A stretch of DNA of 64,000 nt from Carnobacterium viridans (lineage in GTDB: Bacteria; Bacillota; Bacilli; Lactobacillales; Carnobacteriaceae): positions 1,612,001 to 1,676,000 of the forward strand of contig NZ_FNJW01000008.1 of the NCBI RefSeq assembly GCF_900102725.1. Direction: 5' to 3'. Made by a program: the position numbers and the translations under genes. The stretch's first letter is position 1, and the number at the start of each line of letters is the position of its first letter. The notes below the pieces were generated by a model that saw nothing but the letters and a program-made list of their open reading frames with translations, did no database searches and was not told the DNA's origin. This document shows, one piece after another, positions 43,858-53,706 of this stretch.

Positions 43858-46104
43858 ATGGTAAAAAAACAACAAGCAACAATCACTTATCAATCTGAAA
43901 TGAATCAATTTCATTTAAGCAATGGAGAAATCAGCTATTTATTTCAAGTTTCTTCAGATGAAAAGCTTTTACATTTGTATTACGGGAAAGCGCTACCGGA
44001 AAAGGATTACAGTTATTTAGTTGAAATGCACCATCGACCAATGACAACCTACCGACAAGAAAATGATCTCCTTTATTCTTTAGAACATTTAAAACAAGAA
44101 TTTCCTGAATATGGTTCTACAGATTTTCGTCATCCAGCCATTTCTTTACGACAAGAAAACGGCTCAAAAATTAGTGATTTTACTTACCATAGTCACAAAA
44201 TAACGAGTGGGAAACCAAGCTTAGAGAATTTACCTGCTACATATGTAGAGGATGAGAATGAAAGCAAGACATTAACGGTTACACTAAAAGATTCATTGAC
44301 GGGTGTTGAAGTTGAATTACTCTATACTATTTTTAGCGAGTTGCCTATTATTACTCGAAGCGTTCGTGTTGTTAATAAGGGAAATCAAACACAAGCGATC
44401 GAACAAATTGCAAGTTTATCATTAGATCTGCCTGATGCTGAGTATGATTGGATGCAATTATCAGGTGCATGGGGTCGAGAAAGAACCATTAAAGAACGTC
44501 CATTACAACAAGGTATTCAATCAATTGAGTCTACAAGAGGAATCTCAAGTCACCAACATAACCCTTTTGTAGCGTTAAAAAGAAAAAATGCAGATGAATT
44601 TCAAGGAGAAGTTATTGGAGCATCTTTTGTCTATTCAGGGAACTTCTTAATTCAAGCAGAGGTTGATACATGGGATGTAACTCGTTTGCAGGTAGGAATT
44701 AATCCATTTGGTTTTGAATGGAAATTATTGCCTAATGAATCGTTCACTAGTCCAGAAGTAGTACTTGTCTATTCAGACACAGGTTTAAATGGAATGAGTC
44801 AAGCCTTTCATCAACTATTTAGAAAGCGCTTAGCTCGAGGCAATTGGAGAGAAAAAGATCGTCCTGTGTTGATTAATAATTGGGAAGCAACCTATTTTGA
44901 TTTTGATGAAGAAAAATTGGTTAGCATAGCAGAGAAAGCTCATGATGTAGGCGTAGAATTATTTGTACTTGATGACGGATGGTTTGGAGAGAGAAACGAC
45001 GATCGTGCTGGCTTAGGTGACTGGTTTGTTAATGAGAAAAGATTACCTAAGGGGATTGGCAGTTTAGCAGAAAAAGTACGTGACTTAGGACTGAAATTTG
45101 GATTATGGTTTGAACCGGAAATGGTTAATAAAGATAGTAAACTTTACAGAGAGCATCCAGATTGGTTGATTCATACACCTAACCGCAAAGAGAATCATGG
45201 TCGTAATCAATTTGTATTGAATTTCGGATTTGATGAAGTTGTAGATAATATTTTCAATCAAATGTGTAAAATTATCGATGAATCTAAATTAGACTATATC
45301 AAGTGGGATATGAACCGCCCATTGACAGATGTATATGATCATCGATTGGATATTAGACAGCAAGGAGAAGTTTTCCACCGTTATGTTCTGGGAGTGTACC
45401 GATTATACGAAATGTTAGTAACCAGATACCCGAATGTATTATTCGAATCTTGTTCTTCTGGTGGTGGTCGATTTGACCCGGGTATGTTGTATTATGCCCC
45501 TCAAACGTGGACAAGCGATGACTCAGATGCTATTGAAAGGTTGAAAATTCAATATGGTACAAGTTTATTGTATCCAATCTCATCTATAGGCGCACATGTT
45601 TCAATGGTTCCTAATCATCAAACTAATCGTATCACACCTATCGAAACACGAGGGAACGTTGCATTTTTCGGAGCGTTTGGTTATGAATTAGATTTAAATC
45701 AATTGACTCCACAAGAGTTAATAATTGTAGAAGAACAAATTAAATTTTATAAGAAACACCGTTCAACTATTCATAATGGTTCCTTTTATCGATTGCTTTC
45801 GCCATTTGACAATGATAATCAAACTGCCTGGATGGTCGTTAGCAAAGACCAAAAAACGGCGATTGTAGCTCACTATAAAGGTTTAAACGAAGTGAATCGT
45901 GCTTTCCAAAGAATGCAGCTGAAAGGATTGAATTCTCAATTTGATTACCAAATTAAGCAACAATCCTATTCTGGTACAGAATTGATGAACGCAGGATTAG
46001 TAATTACAGATTCTTCAAGCGGACAAATTATTGATCAAAATGATCAAACAGAAACACATGATTTTGATTCTAGGATATGGGTTCTTACTAAAGAGGAGAG
46101 ATAG
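43858..46104 (+). CDS. Alpha-galactosidase, GH36
   Basis: 748 residues, the usual length for GH36 enzymes. The catalytic nucleophile lies in YIKWDMNRPLTD and the acid/base in TWTSDDSDAIERL; FVLDDGWFGERNDDRAGLGDW and CSSGGGRFDPG are other family hallmarks. It removes terminal alpha-1,6-galactose from melibiose, raffinose and stachyose. There is no signal peptide, so the sugars enter first. GAGGAGG is 10 bases before the ATG. It is transcribed with the MFS gene only 3 bases downstream. Confidence 0.97.
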   Translation: MVKKQQATITYQSEMNQFHLSNGEISYLFQVSSDEKLLHLYYGKALPEKDYSYLVEMHHRPMTTYRQENDLLYSLEHLKQEFPEYGSTDFRHPAISLRQENGSKISDFTYHSHKITSGKPSLENLPATYVEDENESKTLTVTLKDSLTGVEVELLYTIFSELPIITRSVRVVNKGNQTQAIEQIASLSLDLPDAEYDWMQLSGAWGRERTIKERPLQQGIQSIESTRGISSHQHNPFVALKRKNADEFQGEVIGASFVYSGNFLIQAEVDTWDVTRLQVGINPFGFEWKLLPNESFTSPEVVLVYSDTGLNGMSQAFHQLFRKRLARGNWREKDRPVLINNWEATYFDFDEEKLVSIAEKAHDVGVELFVLDDGWFGERNDDRAGLGDWFVNEKRLPKGIGSLAEKVRDLGLKFGLWFEPEMVNKDSKLYREHPDWLIHTPNRKENHGRNQFVLNFGFDEVVDNIFNQMCKIIDESKLDYIKWDMNRPLTDVYDHRLDIRQQGEVFHRYVLGVYRLYEMLVTRYPNVLFESCSSGGGRFDPGMLYYAPQTWTSDDSDAIERLKIQYGTSLLYPISSIGAHVSMVPNHQTNRITPIETRGNVAFFGAFGYELDLNQLTPQELIIVEEQIKFYKKHRSTIHNGSFYRLLSPFDNDNQTAWMVVSKDQKTAIVAHYKGLNEVNRAFQRMQLKGLNSQFDYQIKQQSYSGTELMNAGLVITDSSSGQIIDQNDQTETHDFDSRIWVLTKEER

Positions 46105-46107
46105 TAA

Positions 46108-47277
46108 ATGAAAAATCCGAATAACGTACTACAAACAGTAGGAGTGCTAAGCATTTCGTTAATGCTTCCCAGCTCCCAAGCTATTAACGGTGTGATTCCT
46201 CAAATGAAAGAGGCTTTAAATATTTCGCAAAGTCAAAGCGAATTACTAGGAACAGCTCCTAGTATCACCGTTATTTTGTTTATCTTGTTATCTAGTTATG
46301 TTGCTGATAAGCTCGGTATGAGAAAGACAATTATTATTGGTTTATTATTAGCTGGTATAGGAGGAATTCTACCTGTCTTTGTAGCGAACTTTCCAATCGT
46401 ATTAATTAGCAGAATTATTTTAGGAGCTGGGCTAGGATTATACAATTCTTTAGCAGTTACTTATATTAGCGCTTTATATACTGGAAACGCACGAGCATCA
46501 TTATTAGGTATGAGAAGCTCTATGGAAGCAATTGGTCAAACTGTGTTGATTTTCTTAGCAGGTATATTAGTCAATATTAGTTGGACTGCTTCATTTAGTG
46601 TATATGCATTAGCCTTTCCGATAGCGCTTCTGTTTGCTTTAAGAGTTCCTGAAGTAAAAATTGAAAAGTCTGAAAGCGGTTCAGTTAAAGAAAAAATGAA
46701 TCCAGCGGTATACGCGCTTGTATTGTTTGCGATCTTACTTGTAATGAATAGCATTGCAATATCTGTACGATTTTCTTCTATAGTCACAGAAATTAATGGT
46801 TCAGCATTTAACGCTAGTAATTATTTAGCTTTAATGCCGATATTAGGTATTGCTGCCGGATTTATCTTTGGTGCTGTTAATCGAACCTTCGGAAATAAAA
46901 CAATGTATTTAGGAATTGGCTTCTTTATTCTATCAAACGTATTCATTGCTATGTCGAGTGGAAATATGGTCTTGCTGTTGCTAGGGTTATTTTTATCAAG
47001 TATTCCAGGCGCATGGTATTTTCCATTTATATTTAGTAATCTAGATAGAATTACGACAAAAAATACTGTGAATCTTGCTACATCGCTCATTTTTATTGGG
47101 TGTAACATAGGAAACTTTATTGCTCCGATCGCTATGAGTTTTACTCAAATGATTACGGGAAGCAACGAATTAACTGCTCCATTTTATGTTTTTGCTGTTT
47201 TGTTTATTCTCGTTCTTTTAGTAACGATTTTCGCTAATCAAAAGAGACCTCAAGAAAGAATTAAACAAGATATTTAA
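46108..47277 (+). CDS. MFS transporter, probable alpha-galactoside permease
   Basis: 389 residues with 12 predicted membrane helices; AGAGGAGAG precedes the ATG, 3 bases after the galactosidase stop. MFS loops such as VADKLGMRKT (between helices 2 and 3) and GLGLYNSLAVTYIS are evident. The operon position suggests it imports the galactosidase substrate, or exports a product; the substrate is not fixed by sequence. Confidence 0.88.
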   Translation: MKNPNNVLQTVGVLSISLMLPSSQAINGVIPQMKEALNISQSQSELLGTAPSITVILFILLSSYVADKLGMRKTIIIGLLLAGIGGILPVFVANFPIVLISRIILGAGLGLYNSLAVTYISALYTGNARASLLGMRSSMEAIGQTVLIFLAGILVNISWTASFSVYALAFPIALLFALRVPEVKIEKSESGSVKEKMNPAVYALVLFAILLVMNSIAISVRFSSIVTEINGSAFNASNYLALMPILGIAAGFIFGAVNRTFGNKTMYLGIGFFILSNVFIAMSSGNMVLLLLGLFLSSIPGAWYFPFIFSNLDRITTKNTVNLATSLIFIGCNIGNFIAPIAMSFTQMITGSNELTAPFYVFAVLFILVLLVTIFANQKRPQERIKQDI

Positions 47278-47426
47278 GGTTTTATGAATTATAGAATAAG
47301 CAAGTAAGATAAAAGGTTGTGTAAAGTATTTCAATCTACTCTATTATTTTGAAATCGCTATTTAAAGCATGTTGAAAAATAGTTAGAAGAGTGAGGCTCA
47401 CTGCTTTTCTGGGTAAAAAGAGAGTT

Positions 47427-47459
47427 GGAGAATCCTATGTAAATAGGGTTCTTTTTTTC
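47427..47459 (+). terminator. Terminator downstream of the galactoside operon
   Basis: GAGAATCCTAT / ATAGGGTTCTT followed by T. It is 150 bases past the MFS gene. Confidence 0.75.
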
Positions 47460-47610
47460 ATCTTAAAAGCAAAGGAATTTAGAGATAGTTACCAATACGA
47501 CACACACTATTGATAAAAAACTGAAAATAGACAAAATCCACTACATCTTATTGAAGTCGAATGAATGATTCGAGATTATCAAGCTATTGGTGCGTTATCC
47601 CTGAAAAGTT

Positions 47611-47766
47611 GTACTTATTCTCGATAATCCACGAATCAATCATGCTAAGCTAATTCAACTTCTTCTCGAAGAAAACAAACTCAAATCAAACTCCTTTATT
47701 AAACAAAAGAGTATCTTTTCAATCAGTGTCATTGTCATGTTGATTGTATTTAAACTACTGTTATAA
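47611..47766 (+). pseudogene. IS630-type transposase remnant
   Basis: The frame reads VLILDNPRINHAKLIQLLLEENK and then leaves family sequence. The VLxLDNxRxxHAKL pattern is the DDE region with the second catalytic Asp of IS630-like transposases. No intact ORF or ends are present. The rest of 47278-47840 is AT-rich and unrecognised. Confidence 0.6.
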
Positions 47767-47841
47767 ATGGTGATTAAATAAAAAATTTCAGTTTAAGTTA
47801 AATTTTATGGACTCATTGTGAAAAAAATACGCGAAATGACA

Positions 47842-47855
47842 AGAAATCGATTACA
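47842..47855 (+). promoter_or_regulatory. cre site upstream of glpK
   Basis: AGAAATCGATTACA matches the CcpA consensus TGWAANCGNTNWCA at all but the first position, about 105 bases before the glpK start. Confidence 0.7.
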
Positions 47856-47863
47856 TTCTTTGA

Positions 47864-49477
<1,614 letters not shown>

Positions 49478-49499
49478 AATCCAGCGAAAATAAATCGTT

Positions 49500-49620
49500 T
49501 CGCGAATAAGTGATATGGAAAATCAGTCCACTTTTCCGTGAAACGGCTCTACACGAATAAATGAGGAATCAAACTATTGCCACTTTTCCATAAAAGTTGA
49601 TTCCTTGGAAAAGTGGAGCA
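49500..49620 (+). repeat. 52-bp hairpin repeat array after glpK
   Basis: Units start near 49504, 49555 and 49607. Sequences such as CCACTTTTCCGTGAAACGGCTCT followed by ACGAATAAATG recur in altered form with 51-52 base spacing and weak arms (AATAAGTG / CACTTTTCC). Closely related units occur at 60.6 kb. Confidence 0.6.
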
Positions 49621-49665
49621 AAAAAACTTGCCATTTCCTGAAAAAGGAGATGGCAAGTTTTTTTA
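49621..49665. terminator. Bidirectional terminator
   Basis: AAAAAACTTGCCAT / ATGGCAAGTTTTTT with an inner TTCCT / AGGAG pairing. Confidence 0.9.
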
Positions 49666-49687
49666 GGTTCGTTTGAATGGTAAGATC

Positions 49688-50188
49688 TTAGTCAAAATCT
49701 ATAGAAGAGTTGTCTTCTGTAATCGTGCTGTTTTCTTGACGTTCATGCAGTTTTTTCATAACAAAACGTGCAGGTGGTTGAGCAATCAAAAGCTCACAGA
49801 ATAAAGCAATTGAAAAGTTTCTAGGCCAATGTGATAAGGTTTCAAATAAAGATAAGTTGAAACCTTTTCCAATCATAGTGCCAATGAATGTCATAATCAA
49901 TGACATCCCAATAACAGTAAAAAAGATGGTGAATAATATTCTTGCATTAAATCCATCGGTATCATCGGAAAAAGTGTGCACTAATTTTTCTGCAATTCGT
50001 CCAATAACGAGTACTTCTAGCAACATGGCAATGATCAAGATAATGGGAAAAGACTTTAGAATAATCATGAATACTTCTGTATCAAGCTTTCCAAATTCTA
50101 GTCCAATGTTTACTGTGCTCATAATAAGAACAGTTATCGTACAAATAATAAGACCGTATAACATTCCTTCTTTAGCATTGTGCGGCAA
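49688..50188 (-). CDS. DUF2798-type membrane protein
   Basis: 166 residues from a TTG (50188). Four membrane helices; two units, each with a segment like WPRNFSIALFCELLIAQPPARFVMKKL, match the DUF2798 family. Function unknown. The start is doubtful: a clear AAGGAG is followed 9 bases later by an ATC codon (50212-50210) in frame, eight codons upstream of the TTG, and the extra residues IKEVKENR look natural. A rare ATC start or a base change in an ATG could explain it. Confidence 0.75.
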   Translation of the reverse strand: MPHNAKEGMLYGLIICTITVLIMSTVNIGLEFGKLDTEVFMIILKSFPIILIIAMLLEVLVIGRIAEKLVHTFSDDTDGFNARILFTIFFTVIGMSLIMTFIGTMIGKGFNLSLFETLSHWPRNFSIALFCELLIAQPPARFVMKKLHERQENSTITEDNSSIDFD

Positions 50189-50373
50189 TCTGTTTTCTTT
50201 AACTTCTTTGATAGTGAAGAACTCCTTTTTTGTGTATCTATAAAAAGTGTATCAGAAAGTATACCTCTTTCGTAAGTAAAACTTTCATGAAAATTACATG
50301 AAAGTTTCAATATATTTTAACCAAATTAAAGAACCGCTCTTCATTATAGAAAGCGGTTCTCAATTAAATAATA

Positions 50374-50748
50374 TTATTTTATTTTTAAGGTGTTCAATTG
50401 TTCTTCAATAGCATCTAATGGAGCTTCCGCTTGCAATAAAGCAGCTGCAGTATAGGCACTTTCGATTAACGCAGTGTCGTATAAGTTAACGGTCTTATCA
50501 GAGGTTTCAATTGCTAGTTCTAAATTCATTTTAGCGCTACCTAGATCATAAAAAGCCAGAACCGTTTCTTCTTCAAATGAAGATAAAGCTTCTTCAATTC
50601 GATCAAAGCTAGTTCCAATTCCGCCTTCTGGAGTTCCACCAGCACTTTTAACAGTGACATCTTTAGCAACTTCACTAATTAATTTAGCTAAACCGTCCGC
50701 AATTTCGTTTACATGAGAAACTAACAAGACACCGTATTCTTTACTCAT
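50374..50748 (-). CDS. dhaM: DhaM, PTS phosphotransferase subunit of dihydroxyacetone kinase
   Basis: 124 residues from the ATG at 50748, which has AGGTG 8 bases upstream and overlaps the dhaL stop by 8 bases. It has an EIIA-Man-like fold with the phospho-His12 in VLLVSHV and TPEGGIGTSFDRI. It takes phosphate from HPr and passes it to the ADP bound in DhaL. Gram-positive DhaM is this short single-domain form. Confidence 0.95.
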   Translation of the reverse strand: MSKEYGVLLVSHVNEIADGLAKLISEVAKDVTVKSAGGTPEGGIGTSFDRIEEALSSFEEETVLAFYDLGSAKMNLELAIETSDKTVNLYDTALIESAYTAAALLQAEAPLDAIEEQLNTLKIK

Positions 50749-51328
50749 CGTAGACACCTGCTTCCATCATTGTTTTAAATAAATAACTGCTTGACATAGC
50801 ACCCGGGTCAATATGACCGATAGAGCGATCGCCTAAATAAGAGGCACGACCTTTAGTAGCTTTTATGTCTTTCGTTTTCTCAACAGTTTCTTCAATAAAA
50901 GCACTCGTTAACGTTTTTGATTTTACAGCTTCAACAACCGGTATCCATTCATCGACCATAGTTTTTTCTCCTGCTACGGCTTTTCCACGTTTTTGGATGC
51001 CTTCTAATCCGGCTTCTAAGACGGTTGCTAGGTCATCGTTGTCTTGGCTAGCCTTGGCCATGCCAATAAAAGCAGAGCCTAGTAGTGGGCCTGAAGCGCC
51101 TCCTACTTTACTAACTAAAGTCATTCCAGTTACTTTAAGAAGATCGGGTAACGTTTCAGGATTTTTAGTTTGCAATGCTTCAGTTAATGCATTAGCTCCG
51201 CGAGCAAGGTTGTTTCCGTGGTCACCATCACCAATAGCCGTATCTAGTTCGCTAAGATAATCTTTGTTTTCTAAAATTTGTTCAATAAAAAGATCAATCC
51301 ACTTTCTTGCTGTTTCTTGAGTTAACAT
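50741..51328 (-). CDS. dhaL: DhaL, ADP-binding subunit of dihydroxyacetone kinase
   Basis: 195 residues from the ATG at 51328, with an AGGGGA site upstream; longer starts overlap dhaK. Asp29, Asp34 and Asp36 in the ELDTAIGDGDHG motif hold Mg-ADP. KVGGASGPLLGSAF is another DhaL signature. It phosphorylates dihydroxyacetone bound in DhaK. It lies between dhaK (20-base gap) and dhaM (overlap). Confidence 0.97.
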   Translation of the reverse strand: MLTQETARKWIDLFIEQILENKDYLSELDTAIGDGDHGNNLARGANALTEALQTKNPETLPDLLKVTGMTLVSKVGGASGPLLGSAFIGMAKASQDNDDLATVLEAGLEGIQKRGKAVAGEKTMVDEWIPVVEAVKSKTLTSAFIEETVEKTKDIKATKGRASYLGDRSIGHIDPGAMSSSYLFKTMMEAGVYDE

Positions 51329-51348
51329 AAGTTTTTTTTCCCCTTTCT

Positions 51349-52338
51349 TTACCAAGCAATGGTTGTTACGGGTGTATTTAAATACTCTAACCAACTAGAA
51401 TCTTCCAGTTTGACTAAGGTTAAAGAAAGACCTTCCATATCGATAGAAGTCATGTAGTCGCCAACTTTTCTGAAGGCTAACGTTAATCCTTCGTCCGATA
51501 ATAACTGTTTCACATCATTCATAAAAATAAATTGTTCCATTAATGGAGTTCCACCCATACCATTTACTAAAACGGCAAAAGAATCTCCTTTTTCCCATTG
51601 AAATTCTTTTTTTAATTGATTCACAAGTTCTTTAGCTAATGCAGCAGAAGGTTGAAGTTTTTCTCTACGGTAACCTGGTTCGCCGTGAATTCCTACGCCA
51701 AATTCAATTTCGTCAGCTTCTAATTCAAATCCTGGTTTGCCAACTTCTGGCACAGTAGCAGGATTTAATGCAACACCTAAAGATTTTACAGTGGGGATAA
51801 GTTTGTCTGCTAATGTTTTAATTTCTGTTAAAGATAAGCCTTTTTCGGCAGCGGCACCTAAAATTTTATGGACCAAAACAGTACCAGCAATACCACGTTT
51901 TCCAGCAGTATACGTACTGTCTTCAACGGCGATATCATCATCTACTACAATATAATCAACTTCAATATCTTCCATTTCCGCTAACTCTTTAGCCATATCA
52001 AAGTTCATAACGTCTCCAGAATAATTTTTAATAATTAAAAAGACACCTTTACCTTCATCGCTAGCTTTAATACCTTCTAATATTTGGTCAGGAGTTGGAG
52101 AGGTGAAAACCTCACCACAAACGGCAGCCGACAACATTCCTTTTCCGACAAAACCAGCATGAGAAGGTTCATGTCCACTTCCGCCACCACTCACTAAACC
52201 AACTTTTCCAGTGTGTTCAACTTTACGGTGAATGACAGATGTTTCAGGTAAGCGTTCAACTAAATCTTCATAGGCAAAAGCTAAGCCATTCAGCATTTCA
52301 TCTAAAATATTTGATGGATCATTGATGATTTTTTTCAT
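51349..52338 (-). CDS. dhaK: DhaK, dihydroxyacetone-binding kinase subunit
   Basis: 329 residues from the ATG at 52338; AGGGGG lies upstream and a longer in-frame start would overlap the promoter. GGGSGHEPSHAGFVG is the DhaK signature. His218 in GVGIHGEPG is the residue that binds dihydroxyacetone covalently. With DhaL and DhaM it makes dihydroxyacetone phosphate, using phosphoenolpyruvate through the PTS. It starts the dhaKLM operon with a cre-like site in its promoter region; glpK is 3 kb away. Confidence 0.97.
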   Translation of the reverse strand: MKKIINDPSNILDEMLNGLAFAYEDLVERLPETSVIHRKVEHTGKVGLVSGGGSGHEPSHAGFVGKGMLSAAVCGEVFTSPTPDQILEGIKASDEGKGVFLIIKNYSGDVMNFDMAKELAEMEDIEVDYIVVDDDIAVEDSTYTAGKRGIAGTVLVHKILGAAAEKGLSLTEIKTLADKLIPTVKSLGVALNPATVPEVGKPGFELEADEIEFGVGIHGEPGYRREKLQPSAALAKELVNQLKKEFQWEKGDSFAVLVNGMGGTPLMEQFIFMNDVKQLLSDEGLTLAFRKVGDYMTSIDMEGLSLTLVKLEDSSWLEYLNTPVTTIAW

Positions 52339-52383
52339 TTTTTCCAGACCCCCTGAGAGTTTTCTAATTGACTTCATTATTAT

Positions 52384-52397
52384 TGTAACCGTTATTA
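52384..52397. promoter_or_regulatory. cre site upstream of dhaK
   Basis: TGTAACCGTTATTA matches the CcpA consensus TGWAANCGNTNWCA at 13 of 14 positions, 46 bases before the dhaK start. It overlaps a possible -10 (TACAAT on the minus strand). Confidence 0.7.
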
Positions 52398-52436
52398 ACG
52401 CAAAGAACAAAGCAAACGATTAGTGGAGATGACTAA

Positions 52437-52628
52437 ATAGCCGATGAAAAAAAAGGGCTGGTTTCAAGCTGTTTTGGTATACTAGTAATAGATGCAAATC
52501 GTTATGTTAAAATTGCAACGTATTTAGAAATCAGGTTAACGACATTAGATATCGAATTGGTGCCAATTCAAAAACTGCCTTTATTATCCGTTGTTAAAGA
52601 AGACATGTTAGAATATTTTAAAGAGTAA
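52437..52628 (+). pseudogene. Short unrecognised coding remnant
   Basis: A frame open from 52437 reads protein-like sequence ending PIQKLPLLSVVKEDMLEYFKE and TAA. No good start or ribosome site is seen and it overlaps the dhaK promoter region. It looks like the surviving C-terminal end of a lost gene. Confidence 0.3.
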
Positions 52629-52658
52629 TTTTTAATCAATCAAAAATGGAGGCCAATA

Positions 52659-53351
52659 ATGAAAACTCTAGTGATCCTATCTCATCCTGAAATTAAGGAG
52701 TCAGGAAGTCAGCAGTATTTGCTGAGTTCGATTCCTGAAAATAAAAATATTACCGTTCATCATTTGGAATCCATTTATCCTGATTTCAACATAGACGTAG
52801 AAAAAGAACAAGAGCTATTAAAAAGACACGATCGAATCATTTTTCAGTTTCCTTTTTACTGGTATACAGCTCCTGCATTATTGAAAAAATGGCAAGATGA
52901 TGTACTGGCAGATGGTTTTGCTTATGGTAAGAAAGGGAAAGCATTAATCGGAAAAGAATTTGGGTTAGTATTGAGTATTGGTGTGAAAAAAGAAGAATAC
53001 CAAGCTGGAGGACGTGAAGGATTCAGTATTGATGAGTTGACAAAACCCTTTCAAGCGATGGCATTGAAGACTGGAATGACGTTTCTTAAAACATTGCCTA
53101 TTTTTCAATTTAGTTATTTAACAGAAAATCAAAAAATGAGTCTATTGATTCGCTATCAACAATATTTAACTCGTGAAAAAGATGATAGTTTAGAAGCTCG
53201 AGAAAGATGGTTCATCCAAGAATTATCAGAGACGGATGTGACTAAATTAAATAATGGCGATCAATTCGTTCTAGACCAAGCAATTGAATTTATAGAAGAA
53301 AATAGAGATACAATAGATGAATTGAAGATTGTTTTAGATCAAATGAAATAG
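52659..53351 (+). CDS. NAD(P)H:quinone oxidoreductase, flavodoxin-like (KefF/MdaB type)
   Basis: 230 residues; ATGGAGG precedes the ATG. MKTLVILSHPEIKESGSQQYL, then IIFQFPFYWYTAPALLKKWQDDVL and GREGFSIDELTKPFQAMA, is the flavodoxin_2 pattern. Members reduce quinones or electrophiles with NAD(P)H and FMN or FAD. The C-terminal tail (about 175-230) is longer than usual and helical. A short ORF follows 25 bases later. Confidence 0.9.
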   Translation: MKTLVILSHPEIKESGSQQYLLSSIPENKNITVHHLESIYPDFNIDVEKEQELLKRHDRIIFQFPFYWYTAPALLKKWQDDVLADGFAYGKKGKALIGKEFGLVLSIGVKKEEYQAGGREGFSIDELTKPFQAMALKTGMTFLKTLPIFQFSYLTENQKMSLLIRYQQYLTREKDDSLEARERWFIQELSETDVTKLNNGDQFVLDQAIEFIEENRDTIDELKIVLDQMK

Positions 53352-53376
53352 CTTGTTAAGGAGGTCGGTAAATGAA

Positions 53377-53559
53377 ATGGAACAAAAAGAGTGGTTGATT
53401 CAAGAATTGGAACGATTAATCCAAACAAGTCGCGATTACAAGCAAAAAGCTTTATTAAAAGCTGTAATTGCTTTAATTGATGAGCAAGTTGAACGAATTA
53501 GACAAATGGAAGGCGAATTGGATGGAACCTTATGGAGTCCACGCAATTGGAATGAGTAA
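53377..53559 (+). CDS. Small helical protein of unknown function
   Basis: 60 residues from the ATG at 53377, 12 bases after AAGGAGG. Heptad-like helices (EWLIQELERLIQTSRDYKQKALLKAVIALIDEQVERIRQME) end in a Trp-rich tail (WSPRNWNE). No family recognised. It probably forms an operon with the quinone reductase. Confidence 0.65.
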   Translation: MEQKEWLIQELERLIQTSRDYKQKALLKAVIALIDEQVERIRQMEGELDGTLWSPRNWNE

Positions 53560-53562
53560 GAC

Positions 53563-53602
53563 AAAAAAAAGGCAACCTTAAACAGGGTTGCCTTTTTTTT
53601 TA
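53563..53602 (+). terminator. Terminator after the small gene
   Basis: AAAGGCAACC / GGGTTGCCTTT then T, with an A run upstream. Confidence 0.9.
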
Positions 53603-53706
53603 TAGAAAGAACTGAGTTTTACTGTTGGGCTAATTCTCAAACTTTTGTACAAATAGAATCTATAAAGAAGCGGTCATGAGAAACGATAATAAATAAAGGA
53701 ACCATT

